From: Sporomusa sphaeroides DSM 2875
GTDB taxonomy: Bacteria > Bacillota > Negativicutes > Sporomusales > Sporomusaceae
DNA length: 64,000 bases
Assembly (NCBI RefSeq): GCF_001941975.2
Contig: NZ_CP146991.1
Location: forward strand, 3,035,001-3,099,000
Reading direction: 5' to 3'
The notes beneath the pieces are model-generated. The model was not told where the DNA came from. It searched no databases and saw nothing but the letters and a program-made list of their open reading frames with translations. The position numbers and the translations under genes were made by a program. Position 1 is the first letter of the stretch, and each line of letters starts with the position of its first letter. This document shows positions 26,123-34,714 of the stretch, piece after piece.

Positions 26123-27178
26123 TTAAAAGGGTTTTACCAGTATTTTGATGTTTTGCTCTTTCCTGTTTACCAGTTCTTCAAAGCCTTTTTCCACAATGTC
26201 GTCAATGCTTATCCTGCCGGTAATCATCGGCTTGACGTCAATTCTGCCGTCAGAGATGAGGTCGATACAAGCGGCAAACTCACCGTAATAGGCCAGGCAA
26301 CCGACAATTTCTCTTTCGGTAAATGACAGCGCGTTAAAGTTCAGGCTGGTGGCTTTTTCGTAGATACCGGCAATAACTACCCGGCCGGCCGAACGGGCAA
26401 GTTCTACAGCCACCGGTGTGCTCCTGTCACTGCCGACACACTCAATGACTACATCGGCGCCACCATTGGTCAGCTCCTTAATTTTGGCGACAACATCCAG
26501 CTCATTCGGGTCAAAGACAGCGTCAGCCCCCACCTGCAGCGCCAGTTCCTTGCGGGCTTTGGCTACCTCCACGCAGTAAACCCTGCTGGCACCGGCAGCC
26601 TTGGCGGCCATAACCGTGCCCAGCCCAATGGTGCCTGCCCCGACTACTACTGCCGTATCCCCCAGCTGCAGCTTGCTTTGCCGTACGGCATGAAAACCAA
26701 CGGCCAGCGGCTCAACCAGAGCTGCCGTATCGTAGGGCAGGTGATCAGGAATTTTGTAAATGGTGTAGGCAGGTACGTTTACGTATTCGGCAAAGGCGCC
26801 ATCGGTCATTAAGCCGGTAAAAGCCAGCTTCTCGCACAGGCTGTAACGATGCTCCTTGCAGCGGGCGCATTCCCAGCATACCTGGCAGGCATCGGGCGCA
26901 ACCCGGTCGCCGGCTTTGACATTGGCAACACCGGCGCCGACTTCCACGACTTCGCCGGAAAATTCATGACCTAAAATGAGAGGAGCTGTATCACCGGTAA
27001 GCGCATGCGGTGTCTCGACCGGAATAAAAATCGGGCCGGCAATATATTCATGCAGGTCAGAGCCACAAATACCGCACCAATGTACCTTGACTTTTACCCA
27101 ACCGGCCGGCGGGGCCGGCGGTTCAGGAACATCCATAACCCGAATATCCTTTTTGCCATACCATACGGCTGCTTTCAT
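26123..27178 (-). CDS. bdhA: Zinc-dependent 2,3-butanediol dehydrogenase
   Basis: Medium-chain alcohol dehydrogenase of 351 aa. Catalytic zinc residues are in HWCGICGSDLHE and GHEFSGEV, structural zinc Cys in CQVCWECARCKEHRYSLC, and the Rossmann motif is VVGAGTIGLG. It closely resembles (R,R)-2,3-butanediol dehydrogenases, giving acetoin from butanediol with NAD. Shares promoter P1 with the membrane protein and the SDR, so the locus handles both butanediol stereochemistries. Confidence 0.9.
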   Translation of the reverse strand: MKAAVWYGKKDIRVMDVPEPPAPPAGWVKVKVHWCGICGSDLHEYIAGPIFIPVETPHALTGDTAPLILGHEFSGEVVEVGAGVANVKAGDRVAPDACQVCWECARCKEHRYSLCEKLAFTGLMTDGAFAEYVNVPAYTIYKIPDHLPYDTAALVEPLAVGFHAVRQSKLQLGDTAVVVGAGTIGLGTVMAAKAAGASRVYCVEVAKARKELALQVGADAVFDPNELDVVAKIKELTNGGADVVIECVGSDRSTPVAVELARSAGRVVIAGIYEKATSLNFNALSFTEREIVGCLAYYGEFAACIDLISDGRIDVKPMITGRISIDDIVEKGFEELVNRKEQNIKILVKPF

Positions 27179-27267
27179 TTAAAATACGCCTCCCTTATAT
27201 TTAGTTAATTTTGTAGTAATGAAATCCCGAATAGTCTGGTACCGGTAATCCTAAAACACCAATGATG

Positions 27268-28221
27268 TCAGAAGATAAGATTCAAAACCATTGTACCAAC
27301 CAAAATGGCAAAGGCCGGTGGGTCAATATGGGTGCTGCCATGGTTGTAGAACATTCTCGCCAGCAACTCCTGAATCAAGGCGCCAAGTATGCCGGCGATG
27401 CCGGCCAGGACGATACTGCCGGTGTGCAAAGCCGTCAATGACCCGAAAATAGCCATTGCATGGGCGACAGGAACCTGTTGTACCGTGCCGGTGGCGAGAT
27501 TCAGCGGTATTAAGCTTAAAATGGCCAGTACCCAGCCCATAATGTAGGGAATGACAAAAGCGGCTGCAGGTGAAACCGCGCCGGTAGCCGCCAAAGGAGC
27601 CAGGGCAGCTTTAAGGCCAAGAGCCAAAGCGCCGGCTATTAGTCCCATTCCCAAACCTACTACGGTGTGACGCGAAGGCGCCGCCTGCCATGGAGCCCAG
27701 GAAATTGCATAATTGTCGGTATTAAAGTAGCCGATTTTCTTAATGGATTCCCTGCTGCCCCAGGGAGCTTCCCGGAAAAAAAGCAGCCTGCTGACCATAC
27801 TGCTGACAATAACTGCCACCGCGACACCATCAGCCTTATTTAGTATCGGTATTAAAACCACCAGTTGCAGCAAGGCGTGACCGGCAAGGGAAAAAATCCC
27901 GCCTATCACCATTACATCCCAGGAGGTTCCGATAAGGGGCGATAAAATATCTTTGGCACTGCCGCCAGGGTGGTTGTTCCTTATGCCGGCCGCATAGGCA
28001 GCGGCAGCCAGTCCTGCGGCAAAACCGCCCACATGTGGTCCAAATACCGGGCCAAGCGCGACTTGCATCAGCAAATAATCAGGGCCGCCCGCAAAGACGA
28101 TAGCGCTGCCTAAAACGACCAAACCGGCACATATAATAACAGACCATAACCCGCCAAAAGCCGCCCCGACAATACCTCCGCCAAAGACCAGCAGCAAGGT
28201 GTCAAAACTCCAGGTTTCCAT
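27268..28221 (-). CDS. Polytopic membrane protein of unknown family
   Basis: 317 aa with many hydrophobic segments rich in Gly and Ala and no signal peptide. Family not recognised. It is the first gene after sigma54 promoter P1 and precedes the two butanediol/acetoin dehydrogenases, so import of acetoin or 2,3-butanediol is a reasonable hypothesis. GGAGGAAGCA precedes the ATG. Confidence 0.8.
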   Translation of the reverse strand: METWSFDTLLLVFGGGIVGAAFGGLWSVIICAGLVVLGSAIVFAGGPDYLLMQVALGPVFGPHVGGFAAGLAAAAYAAGIRNNHPGGSAKDILSPLIGTSWDVMVIGGIFSLAGHALLQLVVLIPILNKADGVAVAVIVSSMVSRLLFFREAPWGSRESIKKIGYFNTDNYAISWAPWQAAPSRHTVVGLGMGLIAGALALGLKAALAPLAATGAVSPAAAFVIPYIMGWVLAILSLIPLNLATGTVQQVPVAHAMAIFGSLTALHTGSIVLAGIAGILGALIQELLARMFYNHGSTHIDPPAFAILVGTMVLNLIF

Positions 28222-28343
28222 TGCTTCCTCCTTTCTGTCATCCAGTTTTCAGGATCATCCCGCCATTGTCACCCTACCCGCCCATAAGCACTCCTCCCTT
28301 GTACATTTGTACACGCCTGATAGCGCTGTCAAATCCCTTATTT

Positions 28344-28358
28344 GCAATTCCTGTGCCA
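28344..28358 (-). promoter_or_regulatory. Sigma54 promoter P1 for the butanediol/acetoin dehydrogenase genes
   Basis: Minus strand TGGCACAGGAATTGC, a consensus -24/-12 element. Predicted start near 28332, about 110 bases ahead of the membrane-protein ATG. Confidence 0.92.
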
Positions 28359-28437
28359 GAATTATCCAATCAAATTTCAGTCCACAGCCAGTTGCCCCAT
28401 TCAGGCCTGTAATCCTGCGGCTTTAGACAAAAGAAAA

Positions 28438-28472
28438 AATGGACTTATCTTTTGGTCAAAGACAAGTCCATT
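28438..28472 (-). terminator. Terminator of acoR
   Basis: Minus-strand hairpin AATGGACTT...AAGTCCATT followed by TTTTTTC. It insulates P1 from acoR transcription. Confidence 0.82.
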
Positions 28473-28520
28473 CTGAATTCAATAAATTGTTTTAATTTTA
28501 TTAATAATCTGTTATTTGCA

Positions 28521-28573
28521 GTGTAGCACCACTGTTTGAAGGTGTAGCGAAACACTGTAGTAGAACGCTACAC
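28521..28573. promoter_or_regulatory. Probable AcoR upstream activator sites for P1
   Basis: Inverted repeat GTGTAGCG (28542-28549) / CGCTACAC (28566-28573) with 16 bases between, plus an extra half-site GTGTAGC at 28521. Each GTGTAGC half-site is followed by a CACTGT. Lies 163-215 bp upstream of the -24 box and right behind the acoR stop codon. Confidence 0.75.
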
Positions 28574-28594
28574 GCTCGTACAATATTGCTTCAT

Positions 28595-30601
28595 TCAATT
28601 AGCAATGGAATACTGCCGCATTTTCCGGTAAAGAGTGCTGCGCGCTATTCCCAGCAGGCTGGCCACCCGGCTTATATTACCGCCTTCCTGCATCAGTAAT
28701 AATACGATCTCCTGCCGTTCTTTTTCCGCCATAAGCAATTTACGCGTATTACGGTTGATTGCCTGCTCTTGCTCTGGCGCCTGCTCTACCGGCGGCGAAA
28801 CGTCCGCAGCCATACCGGGGAGCAGCTCCGGCGGCAGGCAGTTCAGGGTAATTACACCATTTTCCGCCATATTGCAGGCTCTTTCCACAACATTACGCAG
28901 TTCACGCACATTGCCCGGCCAGTCATACCGGATAATAAGGTCCCAAACTGCAGCGGCCACCCTAAAGCTTGTTCCCTGTTCCTGGCCAAGTTGCTCAACA
29001 AAACTGCGAAACAGCAGTTCAATATCCTCCCGCCGCTCTCTGAGCGGCGGAATGTTAATGGTAAATACTTGTAAGCGGTAATACAAATCCTGCCGGAAAG
29101 TTCCCTGCCGGACCAGCTTGCACAAATCCTTATTGGTGGCACAAATAATCCGCACATCCACAGGAATAACCTTATTGCCGCCAATACGCGCAACCTTCCG
29201 GTCCTGCAGCACTCGCAGCATGGCTACCTGCTGTTCTAACGGCATGTCGCCGATTTCATCCAGAAACAGGGTGCCGCCTGAAGCCAGTTCAAAGTTACCC
29301 GGTCTGCCGCCCCGCCTGGCGCCGGTAAACGCGCCTTCTTCGTAACCAAACAGCTCGCTGCCTACCAGTTCACGGGGGATAGCCCCGCAATTCAAGGCAA
29401 TAAACGGCCCGTTCCGCCGCGAGCTTTGATTATGGATGGCCTGGGCAAACATTTCCTTGCCGGTGCCGCTTTCGCCCAGCAGCACCACATTGGACAAGGT
29501 ATTGGCAGCCATCGTGGCCTGCCTGATTGCTTCTGCTAATTTCGGGTCCTGGCCAATAATGTCACTAAATTTAAATGTGGTATAATGGCCGCTGAATTTA
29601 TTGATCAGGCGATGCACCTTGTCTACCGGCCGCAAAATGATAACACCACCGCTAATGACCCCGTTGCCGTCAACAATAGTCTCACCGGACAACACACACC
29701 GGCTTACGCCCCGTTCGGTATCAATCGGCAATTCCAGGTCGGCATATATTTCTTTATTGTGCAGCAGTTTGCTGATTATTTCATTATTGCCGCCCAAGGC
29801 AACATCCACGGGAATTCCATTGGTGCTCTTGCCCTTTTTTCCCAGAAGCTGGGCGGCTATGGGATTGGACTCACGCACTATGCCGGAACGGTCAAACAGA
29901 ATCACGCCATCTGACATGGTATTAAATATGCTTGTCAGACGTTTATTCATTAATGCCAGTTCATAATTCTTTTGCTGAACATTAAATTGCATGGTAATGG
30001 CGTTGGCTGCCGCCGCTACCATGCCCAGCGTATGGGAATAGGCGGCCTGGGCCGGCCCGGACAAATCCAGAACAGCGACAATCTCGCCGTTATAGCCGTA
30101 AATAGGGGCTGCCGAACAAGTCCATTGATGATGTTTCTTGCAATAATGCTCGGCGCCCGATACCTGAACCGGCTTGCCGGTTGACAAAGCAACCGAAATG
30201 GCATTGGTCCCCACATCCATCTCCCGCCAGCTGGCTCCCTGAACAAACCGCAAAATATTCCGGGCATTTTCCATCGAATCGCTGTCACCGAAGCTATCCA
30301 TTACATAGCCGTGTTCATCGGTTAAAACCAGGATAAAGCCTGAGTTTTTAAAGAGCCGGTACAAATTAAGGGTAAAGGGTTTGGCAATACTGATAATTTC
30401 CCGCTTTCTTTCAAGCAGGTCGGCAATATCCCGGTATTCTAAGATATTTTCACTTTTGCCGCCGTCAGGATTAACTCCCTGCTTCGAACACCGGAGCCAA
30501 GAGTCAGCAATTGGGGGTAAGATAATATGGTTTTCTATTTCACCACAGGTAACAAACTTTTCCCAAATCAGTTCTCTACTGGTAATTTCACTTTTTTCCA
30601 C
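28595..30601 (-). CDS. acoR: AcoR-type sigma54-dependent activator of acetoin catabolism
   Basis: 668-aa enhancer-binding protein. An N-terminal GAF-type sensor covers about residues 40-215, a PAS-like domain about 225-330, the AAA+ module follows with GESGTGKE and GAFTGA, and a Fis-type helix-turn-helix (NISRVASLLGIARSTLYRK) ends it. The GTG at 30601 follows AAAGGAGAGGAG; an in-frame ATG at 30703 has no ribosome site. Two sigma54 promoters with shared inverted repeats just downstream are the expected targets. Paralogue of the PocR-type activator at 5454. Confidence 0.92.
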   Translation of the reverse strand: MEKSEITSRELIWEKFVTCGEIENHIILPPIADSWLRCSKQGVNPDGGKSENILEYRDIADLLERKREIISIAKPFTLNLYRLFKNSGFILVLTDEHGYVMDSFGDSDSMENARNILRFVQGASWREMDVGTNAISVALSTGKPVQVSGAEHYCKKHHQWTCSAAPIYGYNGEIVAVLDLSGPAQAAYSHTLGMVAAAANAITMQFNVQQKNYELALMNKRLTSIFNTMSDGVILFDRSGIVRESNPIAAQLLGKKGKSTNGIPVDVALGGNNEIISKLLHNKEIYADLELPIDTERGVSRCVLSGETIVDGNGVISGGVIILRPVDKVHRLINKFSGHYTTFKFSDIIGQDPKLAEAIRQATMAANTLSNVVLLGESGTGKEMFAQAIHNQSSRRNGPFIALNCGAIPRELVGSELFGYEEGAFTGARRGGRPGNFELASGGTLFLDEIGDMPLEQQVAMLRVLQDRKVARIGGNKVIPVDVRIICATNKDLCKLVRQGTFRQDLYYRLQVFTINIPPLRERREDIELLFRSFVEQLGQEQGTSFRVAAAVWDLIIRYDWPGNVRELRNVVERACNMAENGVITLNCLPPELLPGMAADVSPPVEQAPEQEQAINRNTRKLLMAEKERQEIVLLLMQEGGNISRVASLLGIARSTLYRKMRQYSIAN

Positions 30602-30932
30602 AGCTACTCCTCTCCTTTCCCATATGAACCCCGCTGACTCCCAGACAGGTCTGATATCACCCCTGTCATTTTTTACCTGAGAAAAATCATCTTCACAATT
30701 CATTTGAATGTAAATAGCCGTGTAGTCCTACTTAACATTTTAGCATACTCGCCACTAATTGTAATATATTTACAGAAAATTTCAGACTTGACCAGGCCGG
30801 TCTGAGCATTACTATCATAACTTATGCAAGTTTTAAGCCAAGCCTAACGCATTTTGCATCCATACGCACGAATAAAAGCACCTCCGGCACCGGCCAGAGG
30901 CACTATCGCAGTCTGCACTACTTTTTTCCCTA

Positions 30933-32201
30933 TTAAAACCGGCATTCCTCCCGGGAGGCCAGACTGCCTGACTGCACGTAAATGGGACAGGCCTGAATGC
31001 GGAATACTGACAGATGTCTGGCAAAATACCATGCCCCGGCCAGCGAACACACACCTCCCAGCACCAGGGTATAAACTACGCCAATCTGGCTGGCCAGCGA
31101 TCCGGCGAGCAGGCTGCCAATAGGCCCCACTCCCATCACAATCATGGTGTAAAAGCTCATAACCCTGCCGCGCATGGAATCATCCACCATACACTGCAGC
31201 AGTGTATTGCTGCCAACCACCTGGATTAAAAAACCGATACCCAGCAAAAACATCAGTATTGCAGACAACCAGAAGTTGCCCGGCAGCATAAAACTAATAA
31301 GACTAATGCCAATAGTAACTGCGGCTGCAACCAACAGCTTTTCCAGACCCTGAAACTCCGAGCGGGAAGCAATAAACAGGGCAGCCAAGAATGACCCACA
31401 GCCGGCAACAGCCAGCAAAAACCCCAGAGTTCCCGCATTGCCACCCAGGTTTTGCGTCACAAAAACCGGCAGCAGCACCGTGTACGGCATGGCCGTCACA
31501 CTGATGATACCGAGCAGCAGCAGAATATTGCGCAAAGGCAGTTGTTTAAAGGTATATGCATAGCCCTCCTTAAACTGCAGCAACATATCATTATGCTGCT
31601 GTACGACCGTATTTGCTTTGAGCCGCAGCGCGATAAGCGATAAAATGGAAACAAAATAACTGGCAGCATTCAGCAGGAAACAATACCCCTCGCCGACAAG
31701 GGGAATAAGAATTCCGCCCATCGCCGGGCCGACCAGGCGTGCCAGATTATAAGTAACTGAATTTAACGCAATGGCATTTTGCCGTTCCTCCTGATTGTCC
31801 ATCATCTCTACCGAAATGGCGTTGCGCGCCGGTACGTCAACAGCATTAATACAGCCAAGCAGCAGACTCAAAGCTAAAATATGATCTATTTCAATCCGGT
31901 TGGTTAAGGTTAGCCAGGTCAGCAGAGAAGCCTGCAGCAGGCTGAACGCCTGAGTGCCGATAAGGACGCCGCGTTTCCCCAGCCGGTCGATCCATACACC
32001 GGCAAAAGGAGCCAGCACAAAGTTGGGAATTTGCCCGATAAAAGCCACCAGCCCCAGCATAAACGCCGAATCGGTCAGGCGATAAATCAGCCAGCTTAAG
32101 GCAATATTCTGCATCCAGGTGCCAATAATTGACAGTCCCTGACCGGCAAAAAAAATCCGGTAATTCCGGTTGTAAAGAGCCTTGATAATTTGGCTTGACA
32201 T
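30933..32201 (-). CDS. MFS transporter (EntS-like exporter family)
   Basis: 422-aa protein with about 12 hydrophobic segments. It matches the MFS_3/EntS-like group (NYRIFFAGQGLSIIGTWMQ at the N-terminus, the loop motif GVWIDRLGKRG after TM2, VDVPARNA, NLARLVGPAMGG). Members export siderophores or drugs; substrate here is unknown. Single gene, divergent from the thioesterase. The 230 bp downstream to acoR hold nothing recognisable. Confidence 0.88.
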   Translation of the reverse strand: MSSQIIKALYNRNYRIFFAGQGLSIIGTWMQNIALSWLIYRLTDSAFMLGLVAFIGQIPNFVLAPFAGVWIDRLGKRGVLIGTQAFSLLQASLLTWLTLTNRIEIDHILALSLLLGCINAVDVPARNAISVEMMDNQEERQNAIALNSVTYNLARLVGPAMGGILIPLVGEGYCFLLNAASYFVSILSLIALRLKANTVVQQHNDMLLQFKEGYAYTFKQLPLRNILLLLGIISVTAMPYTVLLPVFVTQNLGGNAGTLGFLLAVAGCGSFLAALFIASRSEFQGLEKLLVAAAVTIGISLISFMLPGNFWLSAILMFLLGIGFLIQVVGSNTLLQCMVDDSMRGRVMSFYTMIVMGVGPIGSLLAGSLASQIGVVYTLVLGGVCSLAGAWYFARHLSVFRIQACPIYVQSGSLASREECRF

Positions 32202-32335
32202 AGGTATCCCCCCTGAACAACTTATTCGCTGCCAAAATAAATTATCCTACCTACGCCAAGAGGCCGCTTATTCTTTAATGCACTGCAGCCAAAACTATGT
32301 TACAATAATAACCATCACTTTCCTGGAGGCAGAAT

Positions 32336-32755
32336 ATGACCAAGCAAGAGCAGCTTAAAATGCATTTATATGAACTTTACGCTCATAATCCTTTTGTAAA
32401 CCTGCTGCAGATGAAGATTGAAGAATTAGGCGAAGGCACAGTAAAGCTGTCGATGCCCGTGCTGGCAGACAAGCATACCAATCTGTACAATATGGCCCAT
32501 GGCGGAGCATTGGCTTCCCTGGCCGATACCGCTATGGGAATGGCCTGCGCCACTACCGGCAAAAAAGTTGTGACCCTGGATATGAATTTAAACTATATCC
32601 GGGGCGTCGAATGCCAGGAAGCCATCATTGCCACCGGCACATTAATTCACAACGGCAGGTCAACGATGGTTGCCGAAGCTGAGATTGTTAACAGCAGCCG
32701 CAATTTGCTCGTTAAAGCCAGAGCCACCTTCTTTGTAACAGGAACCTTTCTGTAG
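32336..32755 (+). CDS. PaaI-type hotdog thioesterase
   Basis: 139-aa hotdog-fold acyl-CoA thioesterase: NMAHGGALASLADTAMGMA carries the family's conserved HGG and downstream Asp, and INYIRG follows. Hydrolyses acyl- or aryl-CoA thioesters. CTGGAGG precedes the ATG. It may protect CoA pools during phenylacetyl-CoA type metabolism, but it is far from paaK. An IS element lies just downstream. Confidence 0.88.
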   Translation: MTKQEQLKMHLYELYAHNPFVNLLQMKIEELGEGTVKLSMPVLADKHTNLYNMAHGGALASLADTAMGMACATTGKKVVTLDMNLNYIRGVECQEAIIATGTLIHNGRSTMVAEAEIVNSSRNLLVKARATFFVTGTFL

Positions 32756-32794
32756 ATGCCCCTCCCGGGCAATAGAGCAAACAGCCGCAATAAA

Positions 32795-32811
32795 AAAACG
32801 GGGCTGTCGCA
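32795..32811 (+). repeat. Left terminal inverted repeat of the IS
   Basis: AAAACGGGGCTGTCGCA, identical to the complement of the right end. Confidence 0.9.
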
Positions 32812-32969
32812 AAACGTTTTTTCAAAAAAACGCAAAGCGACGCCCTTTTTTTGAGTAAACAGGCAAGAAACAGGCAGACAAACGCAGAAAAATAAACCCA
32901 CTGGCGGGCTTATGGGCATGACAAAACAGAGGAAAGCTTTCCCCCTAAGAAAAAATATGTATATGCTTG

Positions 32970-34580
32970 TCAGGCTGTTTTAGGAATATGTAAATAGGTT
33001 CCACACCGGTCCTTTTGGATCTTGTTGTGGAGTTTGTTTAGGTTGTACCCCATACACAGTAAGAGAAATTCCGTCTGCACTTTGATGCTGCTCCTCAGCA
33101 GAAATCGCCGGAAGCCCATGTCCTGTTTGAGTACCCCAAAGGCTCCCTCTACCTGAATGGAACGGTTTAGGCGCAGCAGGATGCCTGCTTTGCTTTGGAT
33201 ACGCTCCTGCATTTGCCGCCTTTGTCGGAGAAAGGTTTTGGATACATACAGGTTCTTGCTCCTCTCTTCAAGCGGTGTCTTGCTTTTCCCTTTGATGCAT
33301 TGGGCCTTATGCTCACAGCCGGCACACTCGGTGCAGGTGTAGACTGTTGTCACAATGGCATAGCCCGCCTTAGACCGGGTCTTTTTCTCATATGCCGCCC
33401 GGATTGGGTGGCCCTTGTGGCAGCGATAGCTGTCACTGCTCTCAGCGTAGGGCATATTTTCCCGCCTGCCGATATCGCTCTTGTACTTGCGGGTTTTGGC
33501 CTTTTCATAATTGGCCGGTTTAATGAACGCGGTTAGTTTGTTTTCTTCGCACCAGGTGTAGTTTTCCTCGCTCTCAAAGCCTGCGTCTGCTACCGGCTTG
33601 GTATAGCCCAATCCCTGAAGCTTCTTGAGCATTGGAATTAAGGTCTGGCTGTCGCTTCGCTCCTGAGTGATAGTGGCACCTACGATATATTCGGCATCCA
33701 CTGCCAAGGTGGCATTGTAGCCGGGCTTTAACTGCCCGTTTTTCATGTGGTCTTCTTTCATCCGCAGGAACGTGGCGTCGCGGTCGGTTTTGGAAAAGCT
33801 GTTGCGTTCCCCGAAGCTGTGGTTGTAGTCGTCATATTTTTTCTGTCGGAGAAGGTATTGTTCCACCGTTTCCACCGCCCGCTGCAGCACACTTTTACGC
33901 TGCCCCTTACCGTTAACAAAGACGATGCCTTGTCGCGCCTGCAGCACTTTGAGCTGTTTGCGCAGCTTTTTCAGGTCTTTGGCTTTGATCTTCTGGCCGA
34001 CGTGAAAGCGCAGTCCCAGCTTTGCTGCAAGGACCGGCAATTGTACTTTCATTTTGGCCTGCATCTTTTGTTCATTGCTTTGTGTTGATTTCTTCCAGAC
34101 AAAGCTGTAGCGGTTGGCATTGGCCTCCAGCTTGGTGCCGTCGATAAATACGCTCGACAGTGACAATTCACCTGCATCGGCCAACTGTCCGACAAGCTGG
34201 GCGAACAGGTCGTCTATCACCTCAGTCAGTCGTTCACTGCGAAACCGGGCAATAGTCGCGTGATCGGGGGCTTTTTCCCGTCCCAACAAATAGATGAAGT
34301 TCACATCCCGCCGACAGGCCTGTTCGAGCTTACGGCTGGAATAGATGCCGTTCATGTAGCCATAGACCAGGATTTTGAATAGACGTTTCGGTGATCTCTC
34401 GATTCTGCCCAGACGGGAGTACGCGGCCTCTAATTTGCTGTAATCCATCCTTTCCAATACCGCGCTGAGTAGTCGCACCGAATCATCTGCCGGGATTATA
34501 TCTCCGATGTCCATGGGTAAGACTAGTTGATATATGTTTCCATCTGTTGTATAATTTGCTTGTAATTTTTCAGTTAGCAC
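32970..34580 (-). CDS. IS1182-family transposase
   Basis: DDE transposase of 536 aa. It has the N-terminal DUF772-like domain (KLFRILVYGYMNG-type, here KILVYGYMNGIYSSRKLEQ), DGTKLEANANRYSF near the first catalytic Asp, DAGFESEENY, and a C-terminal DDE_Tnp_1 domain with Cys (CTECAGCEHKAQC). The length looks complete with no frameshift, so it may be active. The GTG at 34580 is the first start in frame, and no strong ribosome site is visible. Confidence 0.92.
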   Translation of the reverse strand: MLTEKLQANYTTDGNIYQLVLPMDIGDIIPADDSVRLLSAVLERMDYSKLEAAYSRLGRIERSPKRLFKILVYGYMNGIYSSRKLEQACRRDVNFIYLLGREKAPDHATIARFRSERLTEVIDDLFAQLVGQLADAGELSLSSVFIDGTKLEANANRYSFVWKKSTQSNEQKMQAKMKVQLPVLAAKLGLRFHVGQKIKAKDLKKLRKQLKVLQARQGIVFVNGKGQRKSVLQRAVETVEQYLLRQKKYDDYNHSFGERNSFSKTDRDATFLRMKEDHMKNGQLKPGYNATLAVDAEYIVGATITQERSDSQTLIPMLKKLQGLGYTKPVADAGFESEENYTWCEENKLTAFIKPANYEKAKTRKYKSDIGRRENMPYAESSDSYRCHKGHPIRAAYEKKTRSKAGYAIVTTVYTCTECAGCEHKAQCIKGKSKTPLEERSKNLYVSKTFLRQRRQMQERIQSKAGILLRLNRSIQVEGAFGVLKQDMGFRRFLLRSSIKVQTEFLLLCMGYNLNKLHNKIQKDRCGTYLHIPKTA

Positions 34581-34591
34581 AAACTGATTTT

Positions 34592-34641
34592 ACAACAAAA
34601 AAATGGCTCCCGACTACTGTCGGTTGCCATTTTTTTGTTGT
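34592..34641. terminator. Hairpin at the IS right end
   Basis: ACAACAAAAAAATGGC pairs with GCCATTTTTTTGTTGT around an 18-base loop. Such subterminal hairpins block read-in transcription into the transposase, and this one could also stop read-out towards fliB. Confidence 0.75.
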
Positions 34642-34654
34642 GAGGCTTTCCTAA

Positions 34655-34671
34655 TGCGACAGCCCCGTTTT
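34655..34671 (-). repeat. Right terminal inverted repeat of the IS
   Basis: TGCGACAGCCCCGTTTT, exact complement of the left end. Confidence 0.9.
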
Positions 34672-34714
34672 CCTATTATATCGTTAATTCGGAAATGCGG
34701 TATCCCGGCCGCAC

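Larger units (their letters stand above)
32795..34671. mobile_element. IS1182-family insertion sequence
   Basis: About 1.88 kb bounded by 17-bp perfect terminal inverted repeats AAAACGGGGCTGTCGCA (left) and its complement (right), with one full-length transposase. No clear target-site duplication was seen. The right end lies only some 40 bp upstream of the fliB-like reading frame. Confidence 0.92.

Noticed and set aside
30703-30932. Small reading frames downstream of the MFS gene
   Set aside because: Overlapping frames in several phases, none with a ribosome site or recognisable protein.
32791-34675. Target-site duplication of the IS
   Set aside because: Flanking bases (TAAA left, CCTA right) do not match; no duplication could be assigned.
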